This document shows positions 50,650 to 61,425 of a stretch of 64,000 nucleotides of DNA, in pieces. Both the position numbers and the translations under genes were made by a program. This stretch comes from Prorocentrum cordatum (lineage: Eukaryota > Sar > Dinophyceae > Prorocentrales > Prorocentraceae). Positions within the stretch are counted from its first letter, which is position 1. Each line of letters begins with the position of its first letter. Below the pieces are notes generated by a model that searched no databases, was not told the origin of the DNA, and saw only the letters and a list, made by a program, of their open reading frames with translations. The DNA lies in NCBI GenBank assembly GCA_963575745.1, contig CAUYUJ010014360.1:277028-341027 (forward strand), given 5' to 3'.

Positions 50650-51630
50650 CTGGTGCATGCAACCTGGTGGACTCACCTGAAGTATACCCAGCATCCGAGT
50701 CGACTACTTCACTTCCTTGAGCTCGCGGCGTGGTGCGAGGAGCATGGGTCGTCGTCGATCATGAATCCCGCAAACTCCTGCCACTTCGACGCCCCGCGGG
50801 GTTGTGGGATGGATTCGATCAGCACACGGTGGCGACCAGTCGCTCCGATCCAGCAGCGCGACGCCTGGAACGGGTTCTTCTGAAAAAGGGCCTTCTCGCT
50901 GGCTGCGGACGCCGCCTGGGGTGCCGCAGGGGCCTGCACCAAGATGCTCTCGGCCACGTCCTCCTCCACGGCGGCGACGGCGGACAGACGGGTTTTCTCC
51001 TCCACGCAAGCCGCGGAGAAATACTGCATACGTATGCCCACTAGTTGTCCCAGCTGCCATCATTGTGTAACTGTGATACCTTCCCGTAAAACAATCCGTG
51101 TGGACTCTAGCCGCGGGGAAGGCGTGATGATGTAGCCGGGGCGATCCCAGGTCCGAGCTTCAGGCGAATAAACTGTGTCGCCGTCTGAAGTAACCACATA
51201 GCTGGAGTGTGTCGCAACGTCCTGGCCTTCCTGAAAGTCGACCTCAGGCCACACCCGCCCTCTGGCGAGCATAGCGCGGTAGGCGCGGTGATAGCTCCAT
51301 GTGCTGTGCACTGGCTCGCCCCCGTCATCATAGTCATCCTGCGACACGGAGCTCCACGGTGGTCGTGCCGCCACCGAACGCTCGGCCCTCCAGCGTAATG
51401 AATTTCGGCGAGCGGTGGCGCGCATATTAGAAACGAAACACAACAAGTCCCGCCATCGACTGATGATCATGCTGTGCGGGGGCTTGCGGTTCCGCAGACA
51501 CTAGAACAAATGCCAGAATCGCTCGAGCCAGGGCCTTGCCACGGGCGCTTCCCGTCATCCGCCACCGTCCCCCCTGGCACGTTGGGTCGCGGCAGGATGC
51601 CAAGTGATATCTGGTAGGAGCTTCTGTCAT
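50650..51630 (-). mobile_element. LINE copy 2, internally deleted, tandem to copy 1
   Basis: Minus strand: a 5' part (about 51470-51060) resembling copy 1 (WRAERSVAARPPWSS; AMLARGRVWPEVDF; YIITPSPRLESTRIVLRE) passes directly into the C-terminal part (EKALFQKNPFQASRCWIG; RHRVLIESIPQPRGASKW) ending near 50704. Most of the endonuclease and all of the reverse transcriptase are missing. GACTCACC and CCCAGCAT words after both C-termini show the shared 3' end. Confidence 0.75.
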
Positions 51631-51989
51631 CTTCTACAACCCACCCCCCTCTCCCGATACCTTCCTGCATGCACCACACCGTTACGCAGCGGCTTGGAAC
51701 GTGCCCGTCCTGTGGAGGACGCCACGCACAAGAAACGGGACAAGGCGTGGGACAGTATCCGAAGACAGGCATCACTCCTCTGAAGGCGCCTCGATCACAG
51801 CTTCACTCGAAGGAGGAAGCCTCCCCCTCCAGAGGGTTTCTGGGCCGGCCTGCCGCCTCCCCTGAACTCTCCAAGGCTCTCCGAGGCTTCGGCGACGGCC
51901 AAGAGGGGCCATCCAGGCCGCCGAGATGGCCCAACGCTGTCCCAAGGGGCGCACAAGGGCTCCCGAGAAACGCCCCAAAAAAGTTTTAG

Positions 51990-52150
51990 CCTCCTGGGGG
52001 CCTCTTGTGAGCCTCTTGGGGGCCTCTTGGGGCCGTCTTGGGACCATCTTGGGCTTCCTCGGGCGGTCTGGAGGCAATCTGGGGCCGGCTGGGCGCACCC
52101 CAGGGCCGTCTTGTGGCCCTCCGGGGCCGCCTGAAGCCACCTGGGACGGT
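51990..52150. repeat. Degenerate GGGGGCCTCTTGGGGCCGTC array
   Basis: GCCTCTTGTGAGCCTCTTGG, GGGCCGTCTTGGGACC and GGGCCGTCTTGTGGCC words. Same family and orientation as 34560-35165. Bases 51631-51989 have no further feature. Confidence 0.75.
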
Positions 52151-52217
52151 CCCAGGGGCCCCGGTCCACCCATAGAAAGTTTGGGCAGCTGCTGTTGGCC
52201 CCAGGAACGTCTATGCC

Positions 52218-52241
52218 TTCTTCTTCTTATTATTATTATCA

Positions 52242-52284
<43 letters not shown>

Positions 52285-52350
52285 TCTCATCATCATCATT
52301 ATTATTATGATGATGATGATTATTAGTATTATTATTTTTATCATCATTAA
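52218..52350. repeat. (TTA/ATC)n microsatellite
   Basis: TTA triplets (52225-52283) then CATCATC and GATGATG, then TTATTA again. Confidence 0.95.
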
Positions 52351-52444
52351 CATTATTCCCCCCATCCAAAGTGGGGTTCTTGTTTTCTCTGCACACCCCG
52401 CGCAGGAGCCCTCACCCCACCCCCTCTTCTCCTCTGCCTTCGCA

Positions 52445-52630
52445 CACTCACTCACTCACTCATCATCATCACCACTCACTCACACGCACACTCACTCACA
52501 CTCTCTCATCATCAACATCAGCATCATCACTCGCGCTCTCTCACACGCTCAGTCACTCACATACTCATCATCATCATCATCATCATCATCACTCGCACTC
52601 TGTCACACGCTCACTCATTCACATACTCAC
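52445..52630. repeat. CACTCACTCA / (ATC)n mixed microsatellite
   Basis: CACTCACTCACTCATCATCA alternating with CTCTCTCACACGCTCAGTC, then (ATC)n at 52565-52590. Confidence 0.9.
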
Positions 52631-52634
52631 CTGG

Positions 52635-53725
52635 AGGAAGTCTCAGGCGGGAGCTTCGTCTGTGAGTGAATTGTGAGGAAGTCTCAGGCGGGAGCCCCGT
52701 CCCTATGGAGCCCGCACTTCATGTTGGTAATCCGAGCGGGTCATCCGAAACGTGTAACTGTCGTCACTTTTGGGCTCTTGAGGCCTGAGTATGGAGGAAG
52801 TCTCGAGCGGGAACCTCGTCTGTGAGTGAATTGCGAGGAAGTCTCAGGCGGGAACCCCCTCCCTATGGGGCCCGCGCTTCTCCGAGCGGGTCATGTGGTC
52901 GTCACCTCGAGCCTCGTCCATTCTCCCGCGCTTCATGTTGGTAATCCGAGCGGGTCATCCGAAACGTGTGTCGTCACTTTTGGGCTCTTGAGGCCTGAAT
53001 ATGGAGAAGCTCGAGCGGGAGCCTCGTCTGTGAGTGAATTGCGAGGAAGTCTCAGGCGGGAGCCCCCTCCCTATGGGGCCCGCACTTCATGTTAATCCGA
53101 GCGGGTCATCCGAAACGTGTAACTGTCGTCACTTTTGGGCTCTTGAGACCTGAATATGGAGGAAGTCTCGAGCGGGAGCTCGTCTGTGAGTGAATTGCGA
53201 GGAAGTCTCAGGCGGGAGCCCCCTCCCTATGGGGCCCGCGCTTCATGTTGGTAATCCGAGCGGGTCATCCGAAACGTGTAACTGTCGTCACTTTTGGGCT
53301 CTTGAGGCTGAATATGGAAGAAAGCTCGAGCGGGAGCCTCGTCTGTGAGTGAATTGCGAAGAAGTCTCAGGCGGGAGCCCCCTCCCTATGGGGCCCGCAC
53401 TTCATGTTCGAATCCGAGCGGGTCATCCGAAACGTGTAACTGTCGTCACTTTTGGGCTCTTGAGGCCTGAATATGGAGGAAGTCTCGAGCGGGAGCCTCG
53501 TCTGTCAGTGAATTGCGAGGAAGTCTCAGGCGGGAGCCCCCTCCCTATGGGGCCCGCGCTTCATGTTGGTAATCCGAGCGGGTCATCCGCAACGTGCAAC
53601 TGTCGTCACCTTTGGGCTCTTGAGACCTGAATATGGAGGAAGTCTCGAGCGGGAGCCTCGTCTGTGAGTGAATTGCGAGGAAGTCTCAGGCGGGAGCCCC
53701 CTCCCTATGGGGCCCGCTTCCCGAG
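52635..53725. repeat. About 160-bp tandem repeat, seven copies
   Basis: Starts of GAGGAAGTCTCAGGCGGGA recur near 52675, 52846, 53043, 53200, 53358, 53517 and 53678. Each unit has CCTATGGGGCCCGC, CTTCATGTTGGTAATCCGAG, CGGGTCATCCGAAACGTG and CACTTTTGGGCTCTTGAGGC. A second GGAAGTCTCGAGCGGGA lies late in each unit, so the unit arose from two half-units. High identity suggests recent homogenisation. Confidence 0.95.
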
Positions 53726-53849
53726 GCGCTGGCCGAGGCTGCGACGGCGCTGAGGAAAATGGATTTGCTTGCTCCGACGAGGGGGAAGGGGAGGTGCACA
53801 TGGAGAAAAGGCAGGCGGATGAGGAGGGAAGGGGCATGGGGGAGGCCGA

Positions 53850-53935
53850 CGACGAGGAGGAGGTGGCGCGAGAGGAGGAGGAGGAGGAGGAGGAGGAGGA
53901 GGAGGAGGAGGAGAAAGAAGAGGAGGAAGAGAAAT
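53850..53935. repeat. (GGA)n tract
   Basis: About 17 GAG/GGA units then AAAGAAGAGG. Follows the last copy of the 160-bp array. Confidence 0.9.
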
Positions 53936-54039
53936 AAAAGGGGGAAGAGAGGGCAGTGCAGGGGGCGAGAGGAGAGGGTGTCCGCCAGGGGGAGGAGGAA
54001 AGGGCAAAGGGTAAGCTAAACATATTCTCATGTGGGGTC

Positions 54040-54180
54040 CTACCGTCGGAGTATGTTTTATATTGCTAGTTATGTATACGTATAGATGTAAATATAGACA
54101 TGTGCAAACATATACACATATACATACACATATATACATCTACATATAATACACGTATACATGTGTACATAGGTGTCCGT
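54040..54180. repeat. TATACACATA-rich microsatellite
   Basis: AT-rich CATATACACATATACATACA words. Bases 54181-54790 contain no supported gene. Confidence 0.85.
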
Positions 54181-54794
54181 ATCACGTGTGGGCAGCGACG
54201 ACCCAGTGATCTCTAGACGGCATGGCGTGCGAAATGTCCTCAGCCTATATTCACACACATGCACGCCCATCTGCGCTTGGAAGGCCCAAGCGCTGACACA
54301 TTTCGACAAACCCGTGCAGGAGAAAACCCCTGTACGACTTTGCCCACAAGTTCATCCCCGAGAAGTCCTGCTTCTACAGCGCAAGAACAACACGAACGTG
54401 AGCTCAAACATCCCACAGCAAATGATTGACTCAACAGGTGCACTGTGCTGGGGACCAAGTTAGCTTCACAGCACCGCGCCAGCCAGACGCGCTGATCGAC
54501 CCTGCACCCACCACTGGACTGAAATGCGCTATAACCCTGCGCGCAGTCGGCACTGGCGAGCAACCAGAGCAGCCACGCAATCTCACGATACACTTCGATC
54601 CCCCTTTTCTCATCTCCCGCCCCCCATCCGCTCCCGCCCCCTCCCTTCCGGTCCCCTCCCCTCTTCGCCTCATCTTTCCCTCTACTCCTCCCGTCCCTCG
54701 GCCTTATCTTCCCTCTTGGCCTCGTGGGTCCAGTGAAATATTTGGTAGGCTCCTACTGGCGGGAGAGCTGGTGTGGTGCGCTTATTCATTAGAA

Positions 54795-54970
54795 AGGGGT
54801 GCGGTCCTGCTGCCAGGTGCTGAAAGCGGCCACGCAGTTGAACTCGAATTCCGTGGTTGTCGCCGCGCAGCCTACCTGCGGAGATGAGAAGGCAACGGTC
54901 TCGGCAAACGTTAGGGCTTCGAGGTGCTCTTGCCAACTTGGGTCTTCATTATGGAAGCGACAGGACAGGA
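54795..54970 (-). CDS. Weak exon candidate
   Basis: Minus strand reads FHNEDPSWQEHLEALTFAET, then VAFSSPQVGCAATTTEFEF and NCVAAFSTWQQDRTPF. Balanced composition, not repeat-derived, but no splice sites or family assigned. A GGTCTTCATTATGG word recurs at 54940 and 55089. Confidence 0.25.
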
Positions 54971-55099
54971 AGAAGCCGCGCCTAGACGGCGCACCGGCAC
55001 ACACACACACACACTGACAAGAAAACGAAGGCCAGAACATGTGCAGAAAAGTATGCCGAATGCACGTGCGCCGTGCGCGAGCGCGCGGTCTTCATTATG

Positions 55100-57360
55100 G
55101 CGGCAGCGCAACAAGGCGAGGATGATGATCTAGCAGGTCAGTCGCAGGCAGGCAAGCACGGAGACACATAGATAGACGAACGAGGCAATACGGGACAAGT
55201 TGAGACAGACTTAGTAGACTAGGGCCCAGACCGTGACTGGGACGGGGAGCGAGAACTAGCCAGTCTCCCTCAACCTGCACCCCTCAAGACTTCTAGCCCT
55301 GGATGGAAATAGCGTTCGACGATGCACCGAACAGAGGTGCGACGACGTGTCCAATCGACGAAGCATGCAACTCAGGGAGCAGCGGTGAGGCAGGCTACGG
55401 CCGGATCGGCGGCGCGCGCGGGCCACCAGCACGCGTGGCGTTGGGCGCCAGCACGCGGCACGCATGCCCCCGCTCTTGACTGAGAAAGGGGGGGGATCCA
55501 GCAACGGGCGCCGAGCAACGACGCAGCGAACGGACGAGCGGGCTGCGTGGGCAGAAGACCGGGGCCTGCTGCGCGTGAAGGTCGCTGGCTGCGGCGGGCG
55601 GATGCTGAAATCGGGGCGTCGGGGCGGAGGGCGCGTGCGGGACGGCGGCGGAGAAGGAGCGGGGCCGGCGGCGGGGGAGGAGGAACGGTGGTGGCTGCCA
55701 CGGTGCCACGCCCGTGCGGTGTGGTCTGCGCTCGGGACACACGGCGCAAGATCGTACAACAGCGACTGGTGCAGACTGGGCGCAAGGGATCACTTAGGGG
55801 GAGAGGAGGTGGTGCGGGGCGCCAGGACGCAAGAGGCTGGTGGTGGGTGGGGCGCGGTGCCGCGCGCGCCGTGCTAGAATTTGTCACCGTGCTTGCAGCG
55901 GTTGGTGTGCGTGCGTGAGTGCGTGCGTGCGTGCGTGAGTGCGTGTGTGTGTGTGTGTGTGTGTGTGTATGTCGGGCATTGCGTCGGCCTGCTTCATTCC
56001 TTGCGGGACAATAACAAGGGCCTCTCGCTTGCGCATGAGTCCCCACATGCGCTCATGCTTCGAACCGCAACCTGCTCTGGGAGACGACGGAGGGAAGCAC
56101 GTGAGCTCATTTTTGCTGGCCGAGTCTGCGCGTTTTTTGAGGCCTTCTGCGCGGGAAGCGGCGCAGAGACAGAAGTCGGGATCGAACGTTTCGTGGCTCC
56201 CCCTGGCGCCTCCCCTCCCAGCCTCCCCCCTCCCCCTGGTGCTCGCTCGAGCGCGGTGTCGGATTCGCACAGCAGCGCAGCTGGGTAAACGGAGCGGGGC
56301 GGAGACGGCGCGGGTGCGCGCCTGGCTCAGAGCTGCGGTGCCGCGCGCGCTGTGCGACACGAAAGCGATCAGGGCGGTGAGGGCGCTGGAGCTCCCACGG
56401 TGGACGCTAATGCTGGGGCGCGGGGAAAGCTAGGGCCTGGACCAGGTGCCGCGAGCGCTGTTCGGACAGGAAGGGATCAGGCCGGCCTCCATGGTGCAGT
56501 GCTGCTTGCCGACACAACATCACATCTGGGCGGACACGGAACGATGGCTGTGCCATGCGCGCCGTGGGAACAAGAACGAATCGGAGCGCACAAGACTCGG
56601 AGGGGGCCACGGGTAAGACATGTCCAGGGGCGTAGGCAAATTGGGCTGGGGCCTGGCGCCGTGTGAAGCTGCCGCGCGCGCGCGGTGCGAACGTGTCCAA
56701 TGATGGGGATTGAACAGGCGCCGGGGCTCCCCATAACGCCTCGCGGCGGTGGTGTCGCGCGTGCCGTGCAAACATGAAAAACCAGGGCGGCAAGGGCGCG
56801 GGGGCTCCCAGGCGCGGCGCCTACGGCGGCGCCGTGGGGATGGGGCGCAGCGCCGTCGCTTGTGTCTGCGGAAATTCAGGGATCGGGGGCAGAGAGGGCT
56901 CGGGGTTTTGATAGGTGAAAGCCGTGCTCGGGCGCAGAGAGGAGTTGGCTGGGTTGCGGTTCTGCGCGGCGTTGCCACGCGTGCTGAGCGAAGATCAGTG
57001 CGGAACGGGGCGCGCCGCGGGGGTCCCCACGGAGCCGCGCGGCGGTGTCGTGTGCGCCGTTTGGAAATGCAGGGGTCGGGGGCGGACAAAGCGCGGGGGC
57101 GTCCATGGGGGGCGCAGGAGCTCTCATTTGGGACAAAATGCGCTTGTGCGGCACGAAGCATGGATCTGGGGCGTGGTGGTGCGTGGGCGCGAGGGGAGGA
57201 TTTGGGCTGGGGCGCGGTGGCGGTGCAGCGCGTGCCGCGCGAAAGTAAAACAGATTAGGGCGAAGAAGTGGCGCGGGGATTCCCAGCTGAGAAAGGAAAG
57301 TGATGGGTCTAGGGTCTCGGGGCAATGTCGATCTGGGGCGCGGAGGCAAGCGGAGCTGGG
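55100..57360. other. GC-rich region with GCGCGTGCCGTGCGAAA-type words
   Basis: From about 56280 to 57300, degenerate words near GGGCGCGGGGGCTCCCA, GCGCGTGCCGTGCAAACATG and GGGATCGGGGGC recur at about 150-200 bp, hinting at an old tandem repeat. A (GTGC)n/(GT)n run lies at 55905-55970. Open frames on both strands carry no motif. Confidence 0.4.
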
Positions 57361-57364
57361 TCGG

Positions 57365-57525
57365 GGGTCTGCTGACCTGAGTCAATGCAAAACCCGAGTC
57401 AGTCGGGCTTTGCAGGATCCTACAAAATCCTACAGGATCCTCGCCTGGATCAATGCACCCCTGACTCTGCAAGATCCTGCAAGGTCCGGCGCTCTGGCTG
57501 ACCCCATTTGCATTGACCCCCGCCC
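57365..57525. mobile_element. GGGTCAATGCAAA-type element, copy 2
   Basis: GAGTCAATGCAAAACCC near the left and CCATTTGCATTGACCCCCG at the right, with GGATCCTACA/GGATCCTGCA words between. Homologous to the left half of 32520-32946. No target duplication seen. Confidence 0.6.
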
Positions 57526-57739
57526 CAAGACTCCCGACCAGGGAGCAATACCGTGCACCCAGTTTCGCGCGTGCCGTGCAGTGGCCGGAGCTCTAGACAG
57601 AGGGTGCAATACAATCACCCTGCTGGTCTTGGGGAGGGCATAGCTGGAACGAGCATGGCCTGCAGGGCCGAGGCGTAACCGCTCGGCCGAAGTCGCACTT
57701 TCTGCCCTCCCTGAAATTGGGTGCTCTGCTTGACGCATG

Positions 57740-57936
57740 GCAGGCTCCGAGAGCTCTGGGCCCCCAAAATGGGCATCTCTTGGGTGGGCAGCTTGAACCG
57801 CCGCTGGCTTCCGCCGGCGGAGCCGCCCCCGTGTTGCGTCCGCCGCCTTCCGTCGACCATCCGCCGCCTTCCACCGAGGAGGAGATGCCAACTCCTTCAT
57901 TTCCTCGAAGGCGAGGCCCGTTCTGGAACGCGCCAC
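57740..57936 (-). CDS. Weak exon candidate downstream of the WCC module
   Basis: Minus strand reads RTGLAFEEMKELASPPRWKA then ADGRRKAADATRG. It could follow the 58005-58080 segment through a GC-AG intron (CAG/GCGAGA to TTCCAG/AACGGG), but phase was not proven. Confidence 0.25.
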
Positions 57937-58004
57937 ATCAGATCAGACGGTATCCAAGCGGCTTGCCTGGCGTCTCGCGCGTGCGCAGTGCGTCTGTGGG
58001 CGCG

Positions 58005-58080
58005 GCGGTCTCGCCTGCTTGTGCTCGCAGCACCACTCCTTCTGCTTCGAGTCCCAATCCTTGACACCACAGCGGCAGGA
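58005..58080 (-). CDS. Exon-like segment with a Cys-rich WCC module
   Basis: Minus strand reads CRCGVKDWDSKQKEWCCEHK, then Q before a possible GC donor. It parallels AWSDDKKKWCCENQ at 40348: Trp, two to three Lys, and the W-C-C core. Confidence 0.4.
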
Positions 58081-58254
58081 TCTAAGAAGCGAGAAGGCAA
58101 CACACATGTGGCCGACAAACAGAACCAAACAATGATGCGATTTTGACCAAACGATACGTCTCAACACAATGTCGGACCTCGACTCCTTTCTCCAGGGGGG
58201 CTGAGCACACCATCATCTATAGACCCGAGAACGCAAAGGACGTAAGAAGAGCAG

Positions 58255-58430
58255 TGAAGAGGACGAGAGAGAGAGATAGATATGGAAACTCACACATATA
58301 TATATACATACATACATAGAGAGAGAGGGACAGCGAGAGGTGCACGTGTGTATGTATATGTGTATATAACTATGTGCATGCGCACAAACTTAGTTTCAGT
58401 GTATATATATATATACATACAGATGTGTAT
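58255..58430. repeat. TATATACATACATA / GAGAGA microsatellites
   Basis: GAGAGAGAGATAGATA, TATATATATACATACATACA and TATATATATATACATACA runs. Confidence 0.9.
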
Positions 58431-58484
58431 ATCTAGATGTGCTCTCCCGTAAAACCAAATCATGATATATAGAGAGAACGAGCA

Positions 58485-58488
58485 AGGC

Positions 58489-58524
<36 letters not shown>

Positions 58525-58622
58525 AGGCAGAGAGGAGAGCGAACGAGAGAGAGAGAGAGAGTGCGAGAGAGGGACGGAGAGACTGAGAGAGGGAACGGGA
58601 GAGAGAGAGAGAGAGAGCGAGT
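58485..58622. repeat. (GA)n microsatellite
   Basis: Long GAGAGA with GGAGGCAGAGAGG interruptions. Confidence 0.95.
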
Positions 58623-58717
58623 GCATTATTTCCTCCTCTTTCCACCTCCTCAAACTTATTCATCCTTCCTCGTCCTTCCTGGTATTCCCTGCAGTTGGAA
58701 ACCATGCGGATTGTGTT

Positions 58718-58905
58718 TGTTCTCTCTCTCTCTCTCTCCCTCCCTTTCTGAATGAGACTTTCGGGATCCGTAAGGACAGGAACGTCTCCTTCGCCCCCGC
58801 TCTCTTGTTTGTGTTCTCTCTCTCTCTCTCTCTCTTTGTGTTGCTCCCTCCCTCCCTCCCTCCCTCCCTATTTCTCTCTCTCTCTCTCCCTCTCTCCCTC
58901 CGAAG
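58718..58905. repeat. (CT)n microsatellite with CCCTC runs
   Basis: Two CTCTCTCTC blocks around CCTCCCTCCCTCCCTCC. Opposite strand bias to 58485-58622, 100 bp away. Confidence 0.95.
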
Positions 58906-58994
58906 AACTAACTCAGATACTGCACCACGGAGGATCATTCTTACTTAGTCTGGCGAAGGAGCCAACCACATGCAATTGTGAATACTGCAATTGT

Positions 58995-60215
58995 GGGTAT
59001 CGTTTTCCGTGGAGCCCCCTTCTGAGGCCACGAAACGCTGTACTGGGCAGGGGAGCAGCATGCGAGTTCCGCCAGTGGGACCTACGGTGAAGCTCCCTCT
59101 GGAGAGCAACGAAACGCTGTATTGGGCGGGGGAACCGCATGCGAATTCCGCCCTCGATTGAGCTCCCTATGGTGCCCATAAACGCTGTGCTGGCCGGGGG
59201 GGGCGCATACGAGTTCCGCCACTGGGACCTTCGGCGGAGCTCCCTATGGGGCTACGAAGCGCTGTACTGGGTGGGGAAACCCCATGCGAGTTCCGCCACT
59301 GGGACGTTCGGTGGAGCTCCTTCTGGGGCCACGAAACGCTGTACTGGGTGCGGAAGGCGCATGCGCACTGCGCCACTGGGACCGTCAGTGGAGTTCCCTC
59401 TGGGACCACGAAACGCTGTACTGGGTAATAGGGACTCATGCAAACTGCGCCACTGTGACCTTCGGTGGAACTCCCTCTGGGACAACGAAACGCTGTACTG
59501 GGAGAACGAGACGTATGCGAACTGCGCAACTGGGACCTCAGGTGGAGCTCCCTCTGGGACAGCGAAACGTTGTACTCGGTGGGGGGGCCGCATGCGGACT
59601 GCGCCTCTGGGACCTTCGGGCTCCCTCTGGGGCCACGGAATGCTGTACTGGGAGCGAGAATCGCATGCGGACTGCGCCACTGGGACCTTCGGTGACGCTC
59701 CCTCTGGGGCCACGAACCGTTGTACTGGGTGGGGGGACCGCATGCGGGCTACGCCTCTGGGACCTTCGGACCTTTGGTGGAACTCCCTCTGGTGCCACAA
59801 TGCGCTGTTCTGGGTGGAGGAACCGCATGCGGGCTGCGCCTCTGGGACCTTCGGTGGAGCTCCCTGGGTCCACGAAACGTTGTGCTGGGTGGGGGAACCG
59901 CATGCGGACTACGCCACTGGGTCCTTCAATGGTGCTCCCTCTGGTGCCACAATGCGCTGTACTGGGCGGGGGAACTGCATGCGGACTGCGCCACTGGGAC
60001 CTTAGGTGGAGCTCCCTCTGGGGCCACGGAACGCTGTGCTGCTTGGGCGAGCCGTATGCGGACTGCGCCACTGGAACCTTCGGTGGAGCTCCCTATGAAG
60101 CCACGAAGCGCTGTACTGGGTGAGGGAACCGCATGCGAATTGCGCCACTGGGACCGTCGTTGGAGCCCCCTCTGGGGCCACGAAACGCTGTACTGGGCGG
60201 CGGGGACGCATGCGA
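58995..60215. repeat. 77-bp minisatellite, about 16 copies
   Basis: Consensus words: GGAGCTCCCTCTGGGGCCAC, GAAACGCTGTACTGGGTGGG, GGAACCGCATGCGGACTGCG and CCACTGGGACCTTCGG. Since 77 is not a multiple of three, each plus frame cycles through all three readings of the unit, yet all three plus frames stay open for 250-290 codons. The resulting peptides repeat as PSGATKRCTG, GPRNAVLG and WDLRWSSLW. I treat it as non-coding. Confidence 0.9.
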
Positions 60216-60221
60216 ACTGCA

Positions 60222-60335
60222 GAGGGGGGGAGGAGGGAGGTGGGGTAGGAGGAGGAGGAGGAGGAGGAGGAGGAGGAGGAGGAGGAGAGGAGGAGGAGGA
60301 GGAGGAGGAGGAGGAGGAGGAGGAGAGGAGAGCAA
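60222..60335. repeat. (GGA)n tract
   Basis: About 30 GGA units with two GAGAGG breaks. Confidence 0.95.
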
Positions 60336-60604
60336 CGCGGGGCGCTGTCTCCTCAAGCCGAGGACCCAACACCACAGGATGGTTGGGAAAAACAACCAGA
60401 GGATTGAGCCATAATCCCAATACATCAACATACGATATTGCTTTGCGTCTCGCATCTAGACTCTAGAGGTTTGGGTGTTCAAGGCCTTCCTCCCTCCTTT
60501 TCCCGCCTCTTCTCTCAGCCTCCCTTCCTCCTGCCTCCTCTTCCCCGACCCCTCCTCAGCCATGCCTCCTTCCACTCCCTGTCGCCTTTTTTTCCTTACA
60601 TCTA

Positions 60605-60705
60605 GGCACACAACAAAGAAAGGGAGAAAGAGAGCGACAGAGCGAGAGAGAGAGAGAGAGAAAGAAACCATGAGAGAGAGGGAGAGAGCATGAGAACAAC
60701 GCAAA
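60605..60705. repeat. (GA)n with AAAG words
   Basis: AAAGAAAGGGAGAAAGAG then GAGAGAGAGAGAGAG. Bases 60336-60604 contain no supported gene. Confidence 0.85.
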
Positions 60706-60784
60706 GAAAGGGATCTATACCTATACGACCACCCTTCGGGTGATAAGGAGGTTGTGGGACAGGAGAGGGGGGGAACCAACATCT

Positions 60785-61425
60785 GACTCAATCGATCTCA
60801 CTATCGATCTCTCTCAACGGGACACCACGGGACACCACAGGACACTTTTCGACCTCACTATCGATCTCACCATCGATCTCTCTCGACGGGACACCACGGG
60901 ACACCACGGGACACCTCTCGTTCTCACTATCGGTCTCACTATCGATCTCACTATCGATCTCACTCAACGGGACATCGTAGGACACCACGGGACACCTCGG
61001 GACACCACATAGATATCACTATCGATCTCACTATCGATCTCACTGTCGATCTTAGTCAAGGGGACGCCACGGGACACCACGGGACACAACGAGCCACCTG
61101 TCGATCTCAGTATCGATTTCACTTGTTGGGACGCCACGGGACACCACGGGACACCTTGGGGCACCACATCGATCTCAGTATCGATCTCAGTATCGATCTC
61201 ACTATCGATCTCACGATCGATCTCTCTCAACGGGACACCACGGGACACCACGGGACACCGCGGGACACCACGGGACACCGCGGGACACCGCGAGCCACCG
61301 CCAGACGGGCGGGAGGGGGAGAATCATTTGTCTTGATTTCGCCCTAGCAGCGGCGGGCACCATGGGACACCGCGGGACACCGCGGGACACCGCGGGACAC
61401 CGCGGGCCACCGCCGGACGGATGGA
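60785..61425. repeat. Compound minisatellite: 12-bp and 10-bp units
   Basis: Blocks of CACTATCGATCT (12 bp; four or five per block) alternate with blocks of CACGGGACAC (10 bp; two to six per block), in the order repeated five times from 60785 to about 61300, then a pure 10-bp block after a 45-bp break. Confidence 0.9.

Noticed and set aside
52635-53725. Possible CRISPR array
   Set aside because: The whole 160-bp unit is conserved with no unique spacers, and the context is eukaryotic.
53705-54139. Cys/Val/Tyr-rich and Pro-rich frames near 54 kb
   Set aside because: They arise from the TATACACA microsatellite and the (GGA)n tract.
59139-60466. Plus-strand frames of 250-290 codons as a repeat protein
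   Set aside because: The unit is 77 bp, so the peptide cannot have a constant repeat; all three phases are open equally.
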